DNA of 64,000 nucleotides. Source: Treponema sp. (GTDB lineage Bacteria > Spirochaetota > Spirochaetia > Treponematales > Treponemataceae). The notes under the pieces were generated by a model that saw only the letters and a list, made by a program, of their open reading frames with translations, was not told the origin of the DNA and did not search any database. The DNA lies in contig JAILKS010000069.1 of the NCBI GenBank assembly GCA_024693715.1, positions 52,680 through 116,679 of the forward strand, written 5' to 3'. The translations under genes and the position numbers were made by a program. Each line of letters starts with the position of its first letter. Position 1 is the first letter of the stretch. This document shows, piece after piece, positions 34,531 through 42,589 of the stretch.

Positions 34531-35013
34531 TTAAGTACGCTCTCTAATAGCTACGTTAACTTCTATTTTACCGTAATCTGAAATAAGAGGAACAATCAAT
34601 GCCTCTACATTTTCAGTAGTTCCGCCCAATGCTGCAATTTCCATCTTCTGACCAACAAACAAAGTAGGTGGTGTAAGATCGAATTTGAAACCCAATTCAT
34701 GAAGTTTAGTTACAGCCTGTGCAGTAATTAAATTTGCCAATTCACTGATTGTAGCTTTTGCAAGATCATCAAAAGAAGGCAAGGCTTCTCCATTCATAGC
34801 AGATGCTACATTCAAGGCAGTTTCCATTGTCATGTCAAACAATACACGACCTTCAACATCGCCGGCAAGACCAACTAAAGCTGCTACACCCATAACAGGC
34901 ATTGCAGTCGATTTCAAGTATAAATCTCCGCGCTTTACTTCCGCACCTCCAAGTACTTCCTGCAGGACACGGAACGAAGTTTCAACAAACGGGTTAATAT
35001 ATTCTACTCGCAT
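34531..35013 (-). CDS. cheX: CheY-P phosphatase CheX
   Basis: A 160-aa CheX/CheC-family phosphatase that dephosphorylates CheY-P. The catalytic E-x-x-N motif is in ISELANLITAQAV, within the long helix typical of CheX, and GRVLFDMTMETALNVASAM precedes it. Spirochaetes use CheX instead of CheZ. A GGGGA site lies upstream, and the gene sits 12 nt after the cheW hybrid. Confidence 0.93.
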   Translation of the reverse strand: MRVEYINPFVETSFRVLQEVLGGAEVKRGDLYLKSTAMPVMGVAALVGLAGDVEGRVLFDMTMETALNVASAMNGEALPSFDDLAKATISELANLITAQAVTKLHELGFKFDLTPPTLFVGQKMEIAALGGTTENVEALIVPLISDYGKIEVNVAIRERT

Positions 35014-35025
35014 GTTTATCCCCTT

Positions 35026-36459
35026 TTAATCTTTGATGTATGCCGCAATGGCACCGACACTTTTTTCATTAAAACCATAAGCTGGTCCCAGATATTCATT
35101 GTCTCCAATTATTATAATTCCGTTTCCTTTCAATTTTTCCTGGAAATCGGAAATTATTGCCTTTTGAGAAGCTTCATCACATACAGAAAGCACATCTCTC
35201 GCAAAAATAATATCTGATGAAGGAAGAATGTTAGCGTTTTTACAATCGTGATATTCGAACATTATACATTCTTTTATCTCTTTATTGAAAGTATACTCAT
35301 TATTTGCTGTCTTTGTTAAGTAAGGAGCATACCATTCTTCTGCAAGAGATGCAGGAACTGTCATTAAAGAAGCATTCGAAACATTAAGTAAATCTATATC
35401 CTGAGCATAAATACGGATTATTGCCTGAGGATATCTTTCTTTCAAAACGCATGCAAGACTATATGTTTCAATTCCTTTTGCACATCCAGGATTCCATACG
35501 ACAATCTGTCTGGCCGCATTATCAGGAAGTATTGCCTTAATTGAATCGGCATACTGTTTTGACCACCATTCACAGTTATGAACAGACCAGAAGCCCTGAA
35601 TAAAATCATCTGCATCCTTTTCATTCTGAAGCTGAAGACTTTGAGAGCCCCTGATTTTTTTCCATTCCTCGTAGCGTTTCGAAATCCATTTTTCATTTAT
35701 ATCTGAAACATAAAATCTTATATATTGAGCAAGACTTTCTTTTATGAATTTCAAATCTATTGCAGAATTATCAGGCTCAGCAGATTCATTCTGATTCTGA
35801 ACCGGGGCTGCCTGTATTTCCTGTTTTGCAGGCTGACTCACAGGCTGTGCATTCATTTTTAAAGGAAGAGGCGGCGCCTTTACATTACTGAACTTATCAA
35901 TTTCTGCATTATCATTTTCATGAATAGAGAAAATACGCATTACATCAAGAAGGACATAAAGTCTTCCGTTATTTTCCACTACACCGCTAATATATTTAAT
36001 ATTAATATCACCAAACAAAGGATGAGGCGGCTGAATCGTACTTTTCTGAACCCCGATTACTTTATCAATCTTATCAACAACAAGACCAAATATCTGATCC
36101 TCTACGTTCAGGATAAGAAGATTCTGCATTTTCTTTATGGATTTTTCCGTTTCTTCCATTACGTTAAAGAAAATACGAAGATCAAGAATGGGAATAATTT
36201 CTCCACGAAGGTTATGAACTCCAAGCACGAAAGGTTCTGTGTTAGGCACATAGGTAAAACGTCCCGCTTTAGCAATTTCCTTTATGTGCATAATATCAAT
36301 TCCATAATCCTTACCGGCAAGAGTAAATGTAATCATCTTAAAATCAATGAATTGAGCAGCTTCTTTTCTTTCCTGCACCTGATCGGCACTAGCCTGCATA
36401 GACATACTTTGTGCGAGTCTTTCATTTATACTTGTTGTCTGAACTTCATTTTGTTCCAT
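35026..36459 (-). CDS. cheW: CheW / CheR-like hybrid coupling protein
   Basis: A 477-aa two-domain protein. Residues ~39-195 are a CheW coupling domain (FTLAGKDYGIDIMHIKEIAK, VLGVHNLRGEIIPILDLR, GLVVDKIDKVIGV). A Pro/Gln/Ala-rich linker of about 40 residues follows. Residues ~238-477 resemble a CheR methyltransferase (VVWNPGCAKGIETYSLACVL, IYAQDIDLLNVSNAS, IIFARDVLSVCDE). The SAM motif is altered from the CheR AACSTGEEPYS form, so catalysis is doubtful. Such CheW-CheR-like hybrids are known from T. denticola chemoreceptor arrays. A GGGGAG site precedes the ATG. Confidence 0.9.
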   Translation of the reverse strand: MEQNEVQTTSINERLAQSMSMQASADQVQERKEAAQFIDFKMITFTLAGKDYGIDIMHIKEIAKAGRFTYVPNTEPFVLGVHNLRGEIIPILDLRIFFNVMEETEKSIKKMQNLLILNVEDQIFGLVVDKIDKVIGVQKSTIQPPHPLFGDINIKYISGVVENNGRLYVLLDVMRIFSIHENDNAEIDKFSNVKAPPLPLKMNAQPVSQPAKQEIQAAPVQNQNESAEPDNSAIDLKFIKESLAQYIRFYVSDINEKWISKRYEEWKKIRGSQSLQLQNEKDADDFIQGFWSVHNCEWWSKQYADSIKAILPDNAARQIVVWNPGCAKGIETYSLACVLKERYPQAIIRIYAQDIDLLNVSNASLMTVPASLAEEWYAPYLTKTANNEYTFNKEIKECIMFEYHDCKNANILPSSDIIFARDVLSVCDEASQKAIISDFQEKLKGNGIIIIGDNEYLGPAYGFNEKSVGAIAAYIKD

Positions 36460-36470
36460 ATTGTGCTCCC

Positions 36471-38954
36471 CTATTCATTCAAACTGGCCTGTGCCTGTGC
36501 AAGGATTTCCTGCTTAACACCTAAATCAACAAGCTGACTTACATCAATAATCAAAGAAACTGAACCGTCTCCAAGAATCGACGCACCCGCAATACCTGGC
36601 GAAACTGTAAATTTACCGCGCAATGGTTTTATAACGACATCCTCTTCACCAATAAGGGAATCTACCATAACACCAATTTTCTTTTCTTCTGTTCCGACTA
36701 TTACGATATAACATTCATCGCCTTCGACAGTATTTTCAATGTTGAAGAGTCTTGAAAGACGCAGAACGCTTATAACCTCGTTTCGTACATTCATAATTTC
36801 ATAATTATCAATATGACTAATTTCACTTACAGGAATGCACTGACTTTCAATAACGTTAGCAATAGGAATAGAGTAAATTTCATCTCCAACCTGAACAAGA
36901 AGTCCCTGAATAATTGCAAGAGTTAATGGAAGCTTGATTATAAACGAAGTTCCCTTTCCTTTTTCAGAATTAACGGAAATATTACCCTTTAGGTTTGTAA
37001 TCATTGTTTTTACAACATCAAGTCCAACTCCGCGTCCTGAGATATTCGAAATCTTATCTGCAGTAGAGAAACCAGGCTGCATTATAAGCTGATATGCATC
37101 CTGATCCGTAATGTTTTTATCCGGATGAATAAGTCCCTTTTGTACTGCCTTTGCCTTAACCTTTTCTACATCTATTCCGGCACCATCATCCTTTATTTCA
37201 ATGACAATCATATTGCCTTCATTAGATGCTCTTAACCAGACAGTACCTGTTTCATCCTTACCGGCCTTTACACGTTCCTCAGGAGTTTCAATTCCATGGT
37301 CAACAGAATTACGTACACAATGCATGATAGGATCAAGAAGATCTTCAACTACTGATTTATCAAGCTCTGTATCTTCACCTTCAATAATGAGGTTGATTTT
37401 TTTGTTAAGATCCTTCTGTAAATCTCTGACAACACGCGGGAAGCGGCTGAAAATCTGATTGATAGGAACCATTCGGATTTTCATTACGCCTTCCTGAAGC
37501 TCTCCGGAAATTGTTCCAAGATTCTGTGTATATGAACGGAAACGATTAATAACAGATTTATATTCCTGTTCATAAGTATCGAACATCATTGCCATTCCGC
37601 CATATTCTTCCTGGAATGATTTTTTTACTTCGGCAAAATTATCACCGTCCTTCATTCTCTGGAAATATTTAGGAAGTCTGTCTGCTATTGACGATATTCG
37701 TTCTTTAAATTGAGATTCAATTGCCTGGAATTCAATAAGCTGTGCAGAACTTTGAGCTGCAAGCTGATTAAAGGATGCCTTTATAATTACTGCTTCAGAA
37801 ACAAGGTTCAAAAGATTATCGATTCGTCGTGAATCAACACGAAGGATTGAACTCTGCTGTCCATGAGATTCTTTCTTAACCGTTTCAGGCTTTGATTCCT
37901 GAATCTGATTCTGAACCTCACTGATTTTGTGTTCTGCTTCTGTTTCTTCCGGTAATGCTGCACTCTGTACCTCAGACTCAGACGCTTGAGTAGAAACACT
38001 TGTCGGTGATGAAGAAACAACCTGTTCTATTTTTTCTGCTTCATATACCGGTGCAGAATCCGAACTTGCAGCACTTGCCGCCCTCTGCTCAGGACCAGGA
38101 CAAATATTATAATTATCATCTGTAAGAAGATGAGCATCTGTAATCAAAGTAACGTCACTTAAAAAGGCAGCATCTTCAATCTGTGGACCAGTAACAGAAT
38201 CTGAAGTAGAAATGTAATAGAAAACATTTTCATAAAACTGATCTTCATAAAGTGCATCGAAATCTGGTGCTGTTTTAAGAACATTTCCGACTGCCTTCAA
38301 GGCTGCAAAAACCTGAATACCGCCGACGGTATTCATAGGATTAGATTCATCAAACTGAACACCGATACACCAAAGCTTCTGATTAGCGTCAACAGCTGTT
38401 TTCAATTCAAGATAATCATCCTCTGACATGAACGGATAAGCAAGGGATGTCTGAGGAATCTGCACCGGTTCTGTCTTTTGAACAGGAGGTGCAGGAGGTG
38501 TATAAACCGGAGCTGCCGGCTTTGGAATGTTAATTTTTTTAGCGGGTGCAGAATCTTTCTGCGGAATATATGAGTGAAGTTTTTCTAATATGCTGTCTAT
38601 ATTTTCTGTATACTGGCTGCCATTCTGACGTGCCTCCAGCATTGCCTTAATTACATCGATTGAAGTTAACAAAAGATCTACAACTGATTCATCTATTTTT
38701 ACACGGTCTGATCTGATTTCATCAAGCACGTCCTCTACAGAATGAGTAAAGTGAGAAAGTTCATTCATTTCTACTGTAGCAGAACCACCCTTCAGAGTAT
38801 GTGCAGCACGAAAGATTTCATCAATAGCCTCGTGATTTGTAGGATCATTTTCAATAACGAGAATATTGCTTTCAAGCTGCTCGACCTGCTGCTCGGCTTC
38901 TGCGAAAAAATCTTTCAGAAGTTCTTCATTATTTGGGTCAAGATAATCACTCAT
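36471..38954 (-). CDS. cheA: Chemotaxis histidine kinase CheA
   Basis: An 827-aa CheA with an Hpt domain (phospho-acceptor His in FRAAHTLKGGSATVEM, residue 52), a long Pro/Gln/Ser-rich middle with the P2 region, a P3 dimerisation domain, a P4 ATPase (NSVDHGIETPEERVKAG, IKDDGAGIDVEKV, ISGRGVGLDVVKTMI, GKGTSFIIKLPLTLA) and a C-terminal CheW-like P5. It heads the che operon. The ATG at 38954 is preferred over one at 38963, because the TATAAT of a strong promoter overlaps the latter. The start then lies 7 nt after the -10, which implies a leaderless or nearly leaderless mRNA. Confidence 0.95.
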   Translation of the reverse strand: MSDYLDPNNEELLKDFFAEAEQQVEQLESNILVIENDPTNHEAIDEIFRAAHTLKGGSATVEMNELSHFTHSVEDVLDEIRSDRVKIDESVVDLLLTSIDVIKAMLEARQNGSQYTENIDSILEKLHSYIPQKDSAPAKKINIPKPAAPVYTPPAPPVQKTEPVQIPQTSLAYPFMSEDDYLELKTAVDANQKLWCIGVQFDESNPMNTVGGIQVFAALKAVGNVLKTAPDFDALYEDQFYENVFYYISTSDSVTGPQIEDAAFLSDVTLITDAHLLTDDNYNICPGPEQRAASAASSDSAPVYEAEKIEQVVSSSPTSVSTQASESEVQSAALPEETEAEHKISEVQNQIQESKPETVKKESHGQQSSILRVDSRRIDNLLNLVSEAVIIKASFNQLAAQSSAQLIEFQAIESQFKERISSIADRLPKYFQRMKDGDNFAEVKKSFQEEYGGMAMMFDTYEQEYKSVINRFRSYTQNLGTISGELQEGVMKIRMVPINQIFSRFPRVVRDLQKDLNKKINLIIEGEDTELDKSVVEDLLDPIMHCVRNSVDHGIETPEERVKAGKDETGTVWLRASNEGNMIVIEIKDDGAGIDVEKVKAKAVQKGLIHPDKNITDQDAYQLIMQPGFSTADKISNISGRGVGLDVVKTMITNLKGNISVNSEKGKGTSFIIKLPLTLAIIQGLLVQVGDEIYSIPIANVIESQCIPVSEISHIDNYEIMNVRNEVISVLRLSRLFNIENTVEGDECYIVIVGTEEKKIGVMVDSLIGEEDVVIKPLRGKFTVSPGIAGASILGDGSVSLIIDVSQLVDLGVKQEILAQAQASLNE

Positions 38955-38961
38955 ATAATCC

Positions 38962-38989
38962 ATTATATACTTAAATCACCATTTTTCAA
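38962..38989 (-). promoter_or_regulatory. che operon promoter
   Basis: TTGAAA (38989-38984), 16 nt, TATAAT (38967-38962). The predicted start is near 38955, at the cheA ATG (38954). No ribosome site lies between. Confidence 0.75.
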
Positions 38990-39151
38990 GAAAAAACAAA
39001 ACAATTTTTTACTAAAAAAATAAAATGCTCATAATCAGATTTCAACATCACATTTACAAAACTGCTCATTATTTGCTAAAGTTGAAATTCCTAAAGAAAA
39101 GCTTTTTTTCTACCGATAATTACAGAGTTGAACTGTATACGGAGGATTTTT

Positions 39152-40372
39152 ATGACAGTAACAAAAAAGACACTTTTTATATCAGTTTTATTTTTGTTGT
39201 TTTTTACGGCACACATATCTGCTTCATCTTTCAGCGGAAATACAGGCGGAAGAATTAATTATTCTGCAGACAAAACCTCGTCGTCCTATAATCCCCAGTT
39301 ATGTCTCGAAGCATTTTTCGAAGGACAGTTCAACATTTCTTCCAATATATGGAGTCATCTGGATTTCTCTATTAAAACAGGTGATTTTTTAAATGTAGAT
39401 CTTTTTTCAGCAGTTGATTCTAAATTCAAAATTGATGAAATATCTGTGATTTTTAAAACACAGATAGATAAAAATCAAAATTACTTCAGTTGTTTTATGG
39501 GAACTTATGATCCGATAGGTTCGGATATTTTCCTTCAAAGATATCTTGGACAGCAGAAAATATCATCAAAACTTACTGAAAGCTGGCTTGGACAGGCCGC
39601 ATCTGTTTTATATCCTCATTTTGGAATAGGAATATCAGATGTACTTAAATTCGGTGAACAGCCTTTAGCACTTGGATTATACTGCTATTTCAACAATGAA
39701 GATGAAAACTATTATGTTTTTAATACTGATTTACGTTTTGCAGGAGTTTACAGATTCTTTACCTTTGATATTGCCGGTGGAATAGGCGCTCCCCTTTCAG
39801 ACAATTATAAGGGTGAAGAAGTTATAGTTGCAGTAGAAAAGCTTTACTGGCATGCCGGTGCAACACTCTTAATAGGAAACAATTATACACAAGGTCTTTT
39901 TATGCAGGCAGGAATTTTCAACGCCGCTTTTGCACCAGGAAAAAATTCTTCGGATACTTTCAAGGATGATATTTATATCCTTATTGAACCAAGATTTAAA
40001 ATCAAAAACACACACGTAAACCTTACCGCCTGGTCGCTTCCAGAAAACACAGTAAATCAGCTTCTTTTTATTGACGACAATCTTGGAATAAACCTCAACA
40101 TCTATTCCGAATCGTTAATCTTTGGAAGTCAGAAATACACACTCGGTACAAACATAGCGTGGTCTTTTCCGGACAAATATTTTACGGACATAAAGGATAT
40201 TCTCACTCCGATTAAATCCGGAGATTTCAATATCAACATCACTCCTTATATTTCGACTAACCTGCTCTCCGGTGAAATTCATGCTCAGGTAAAGCTTGGA
40301 ATAATGGATTTTATCCGCAGTAACTGGTATGATGGAATCGGTGCAGACATAGGCTACAGAGTTACTTTTTAA
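39152..40372 (+). CDS. Putative outer-membrane beta-barrel protein
   Basis: A 406-aa secreted protein with a signal peptide (MTVTKKTLFISVLFLLFFTA, cleavage near ISA-SS). The mature part shows alternating hydrophobic/polar beta-strand patterns rich in aromatic residues, for example FFTFDIAGGIG, WHAGATLLIGN and GLFMQAGIFNA. It ends in a terminal Phe, GYRVTF, the usual C-terminal strand signature for outer-membrane barrels. No family is recognised. The start at 39152 is set by GGAGG upstream. It stands alone, downstream of and divergent from cheA. Confidence 0.72.
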   Translation: MTVTKKTLFISVLFLLFFTAHISASSFSGNTGGRINYSADKTSSSYNPQLCLEAFFEGQFNISSNIWSHLDFSIKTGDFLNVDLFSAVDSKFKIDEISVIFKTQIDKNQNYFSCFMGTYDPIGSDIFLQRYLGQQKISSKLTESWLGQAASVLYPHFGIGISDVLKFGEQPLALGLYCYFNNEDENYYVFNTDLRFAGVYRFFTFDIAGGIGAPLSDNYKGEEVIVAVEKLYWHAGATLLIGNNYTQGLFMQAGIFNAAFAPGKNSSDTFKDDIYILIEPRFKIKNTHVNLTAWSLPENTVNQLLFIDDNLGINLNIYSESLIFGSQKYTLGTNIAWSFPDKYFTDIKDILTPIKSGDFNINITPYISTNLLSGEIHAQVKLGIMDFIRSNWYDGIGADIGYRVTF

Positions 40373-40440
40373 TACGATTTTACATTTTATCGGCTCAAAA
40401 TCTCATATATATTTTTATATCTACTAAAAAAATATTTTTA

Positions 40441-40469
40441 TTTACAAAATATTTTTTTTAAATTACACT
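40441..40469 (+). promoter_or_regulatory. Promoter of the C10 protease operon
   Basis: TTTACA (40441-40446), 17 nt of A/T sequence, TACACT (40464-40469). The start would be near 40476, about 20 nt before the ATG. AT-richness weakens the call. Confidence 0.45.
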
Positions 40470-40496
40470 AAAAAAAAAGTTATAGGAGTAAAGTGT

Positions 40497-41957
40497 ATGT
40501 TAAAAAATCTTGCAAAAAAATATTTATTAAATTCATTTTTATTTATTTCATTCTTTATCTTAGGATGCAAAAACATTTCTGATGATAAAAAATCATTAAA
40601 AATAGTATCTTCTTTTTCAGAACGAAAAGATCAATTAATCGAAATTGCTCTAACAGGAAATTGGAAGTCAGCTGATCAAGAAGTTCAAAATGAAATACTT
40701 TCTATCTTTAAAAATGAAAACAGAACTGTAAATAATTCTTTTATCAAAATCAATAAAATTAATGAATCATCAATAAGTATTCCCGTTTCATTTAATGAAT
40801 CACGTTCTGCAATAATTGAGGAATGTAATGAAATTAATTTTGATTTATATTCTATAGAAACTGACAAAGAAAAGTGGCATGCTGTTGCATCTGATGACAA
40901 AAGAATTGGTAATGTTCTTGCTCTCATTGAATCTGAATTCTTAGAAGACATTTCTGATAATGATTTTTCAATCATGTTTGCAGAATGTCTGAATAACTAT
41001 GTTTTAAATACGGCAGAACAATGGAATTCGATTACAGATGAAGATATATGTGATTACAAATCTCGTTCCGTATATAAAGATATTGTAAATGATAATAATT
41101 ATACATATTCATCATGGATAAAAAATTCAGGAAATACAAAATGTCAACTACCGGTAAATTGGAATCAAAATCCTTCTCCCTTTAATAATTGTTTAGTTTC
41201 GGTAAAAGGTGGAAATGCATATTACATCGGTTGTGGAGCTATTCAAGTTGCACAGATAATGGCTTATCATAAATATGCAAAAATCAATATATCTCCAAAC
41301 TTGAAAAAAATTAAAGAAAAATGGGCATTAGCTTCAAATTGGAATGGAAAATATGATTTTGATATTTTAACATCTATAAAGCGACCTTATTCAAATTGTC
41401 CTGAAGATCTTAAAATACAACTCGGAGCATTTTTATTTGATGTTGCTGATGGATGTAAGTCTGAATATGGAACAAACGGAACAAGTACATATGAAAATAA
41501 CCGAATTAATTATTTAAAACAACAAGGGTATAAATATGATTCAACTTCAGACTATTCCTTTAAACATATAAAAGCATCTATTGATGCAGGATACCCAGTT
41601 CCAATCTGTGGTCAATCAAAAAAACATATAACTAAAACTAATCACAAATTCTTATGGTGGACATGGACTACAACTAATACCAGTTATTCAGGCGGTCATG
41701 CATTTATAATTGACGGATATTATAATATGAGTTGCACTGCAACAAACGGAATAACTACAATCACAATTACTGATAATTTTGTACACTGTAATCCTGGTTG
41801 GGGTGGTTCATATAATGGTTACTATTTAAATGGTGTATTAAATTTTGGAAATGGAGAATTAATTGACGATTCTGATATAAGATCTGTGGAAGGAGAAGAT
41901 CTTTATTATCAATATAAACTTCATCAAATTAACTTTTTAAGACCTTCAGGAGAGTAA
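40497..41957 (+). CDS. C10-family (streptopain-like) cysteine protease lipoprotein
   Basis: A 486-aa lipoprotein (lipobox FFILGC, Cys24) with a prodomain of about 200 residues and a papain-fold catalytic domain of peptidase family C10. The catalytic Cys246 is in YIGCGAIQVAQIMAYHKYA, equivalent to the SpeB GCxATAxAQIMxYH motif. The catalytic His401 is in SGGHAFIIDGY, and NPGWGGSYNGYY (432-443) is the conserved Trp loop. Family members degrade host proteins or act as toxins. Surface anchoring by lipid differs from secreted SpeB. The coding is AT-rich compared with neighbours, in line with acquisition. A small lipoprotein gene follows after 2 nt. Confidence 0.88.
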   Translation: MLKNLAKKYLLNSFLFISFFILGCKNISDDKKSLKIVSSFSERKDQLIEIALTGNWKSADQEVQNEILSIFKNENRTVNNSFIKINKINESSISIPVSFNESRSAIIEECNEINFDLYSIETDKEKWHAVASDDKRIGNVLALIESEFLEDISDNDFSIMFAECLNNYVLNTAEQWNSITDEDICDYKSRSVYKDIVNDNNYTYSSWIKNSGNTKCQLPVNWNQNPSPFNNCLVSVKGGNAYYIGCGAIQVAQIMAYHKYAKINISPNLKKIKEKWALASNWNGKYDFDILTSIKRPYSNCPEDLKIQLGAFLFDVADGCKSEYGTNGTSTYENNRINYLKQQGYKYDSTSDYSFKHIKASIDAGYPVPICGQSKKHITKTNHKFLWWTWTTTNTSYSGGHAFIIDGYYNMSCTATNGITTITITDNFVHCNPGWGGSYNGYYLNGVLNFGNGELIDDSDIRSVEGEDLYYQYKLHQINFLRPSGE

Positions 41958-41959
41958 TT

Positions 41960-42517
41960 ATGATATTTAAAAAATTATGTATTATATTTTTATTATGTCT
42001 GAACATCTCAGGCTTTATTTCATGCGATTTAAACGGCAAAACTGACCGCACATGGTCCTTTGACGAAGATACTTTCAACAGAATGTCTGAAGCTTGGAAT
42101 AATCAGAATCTTCAAAATTATGAATTTGAATATACGATTTCACAGCTCATCCCGGATTCAATCAAAGGAAATGTAAATGTAACAGACGGGACAGGAACTT
42201 TAATCCTGACAGTGGATAATCTTTTACCGGAGGATGAAGGCTATAAAGATTCTTTTGATTTTTATTCATCGAAGGGAAAAATAGAATTTAAAACTATAAA
42301 TGAAATATATGAATACATAGAAGAAATTGTATCTGAAAGAAAAAATGATTTTAATAACAAAAAGCTTTCATATTATCGTCTAAATATTCAATATGATGAA
42401 AACAATTTCATTCCCGCATTAATTGATGAAGACATTACCTTGTCAAAAAATCAAAAAAAAGAAATTGAACAGGGAAGCTGGGACGGTTCTTTGTACATAA
42501 AAATCACAATAAAGTAA
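41960..42517 (+). CDS. Small lipoprotein, possibly DUF6174-like, paired with C10 protease
   Basis: A 185-aa lipoprotein (lipobox SGFISC, Cys22). The mature part has WNNQNLQNYEFEYTISQ near the start and YYRLNIQYDENNFIPALIDE near the end, a layout reminiscent of the DUF6174 family. That match is from memory and weak. It starts 2 nt after the protease stop with AGGAG upstream, so the two are co-expressed. In some bacteria C10 proteases are encoded with small lipoprotein inhibitors, so an inhibitor or immunity role is possible but unproven. Confidence 0.6.
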   Translation: MIFKKLCIIFLLCLNISGFISCDLNGKTDRTWSFDEDTFNRMSEAWNNQNLQNYEFEYTISQLIPDSIKGNVNVTDGTGTLILTVDNLLPEDEGYKDSFDFYSSKGKIEFKTINEIYEYIEEIVSERKNDFNNKKLSYYRLNIQYDENNFIPALIDEDITLSKNQKKEIEQGSWDGSLYIKITIK

Positions 42518-42531
42518 TCTCCACAAAATCA

Positions 42532-42560
42532 TTTACAATTATTTAATATAGTAATATATT
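42532..42560 (+). promoter_or_regulatory. Promoter of the first large lipoprotein gene
   Basis: TTTACA (42532-42537), 17 nt, TATATT (42555-42560); the ATG is at 42590 with GGAG upstream. Confidence 0.5.
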
Positions 42561-42589
42561 AATAGTATCTTTTTCACTATGGAGATTGT

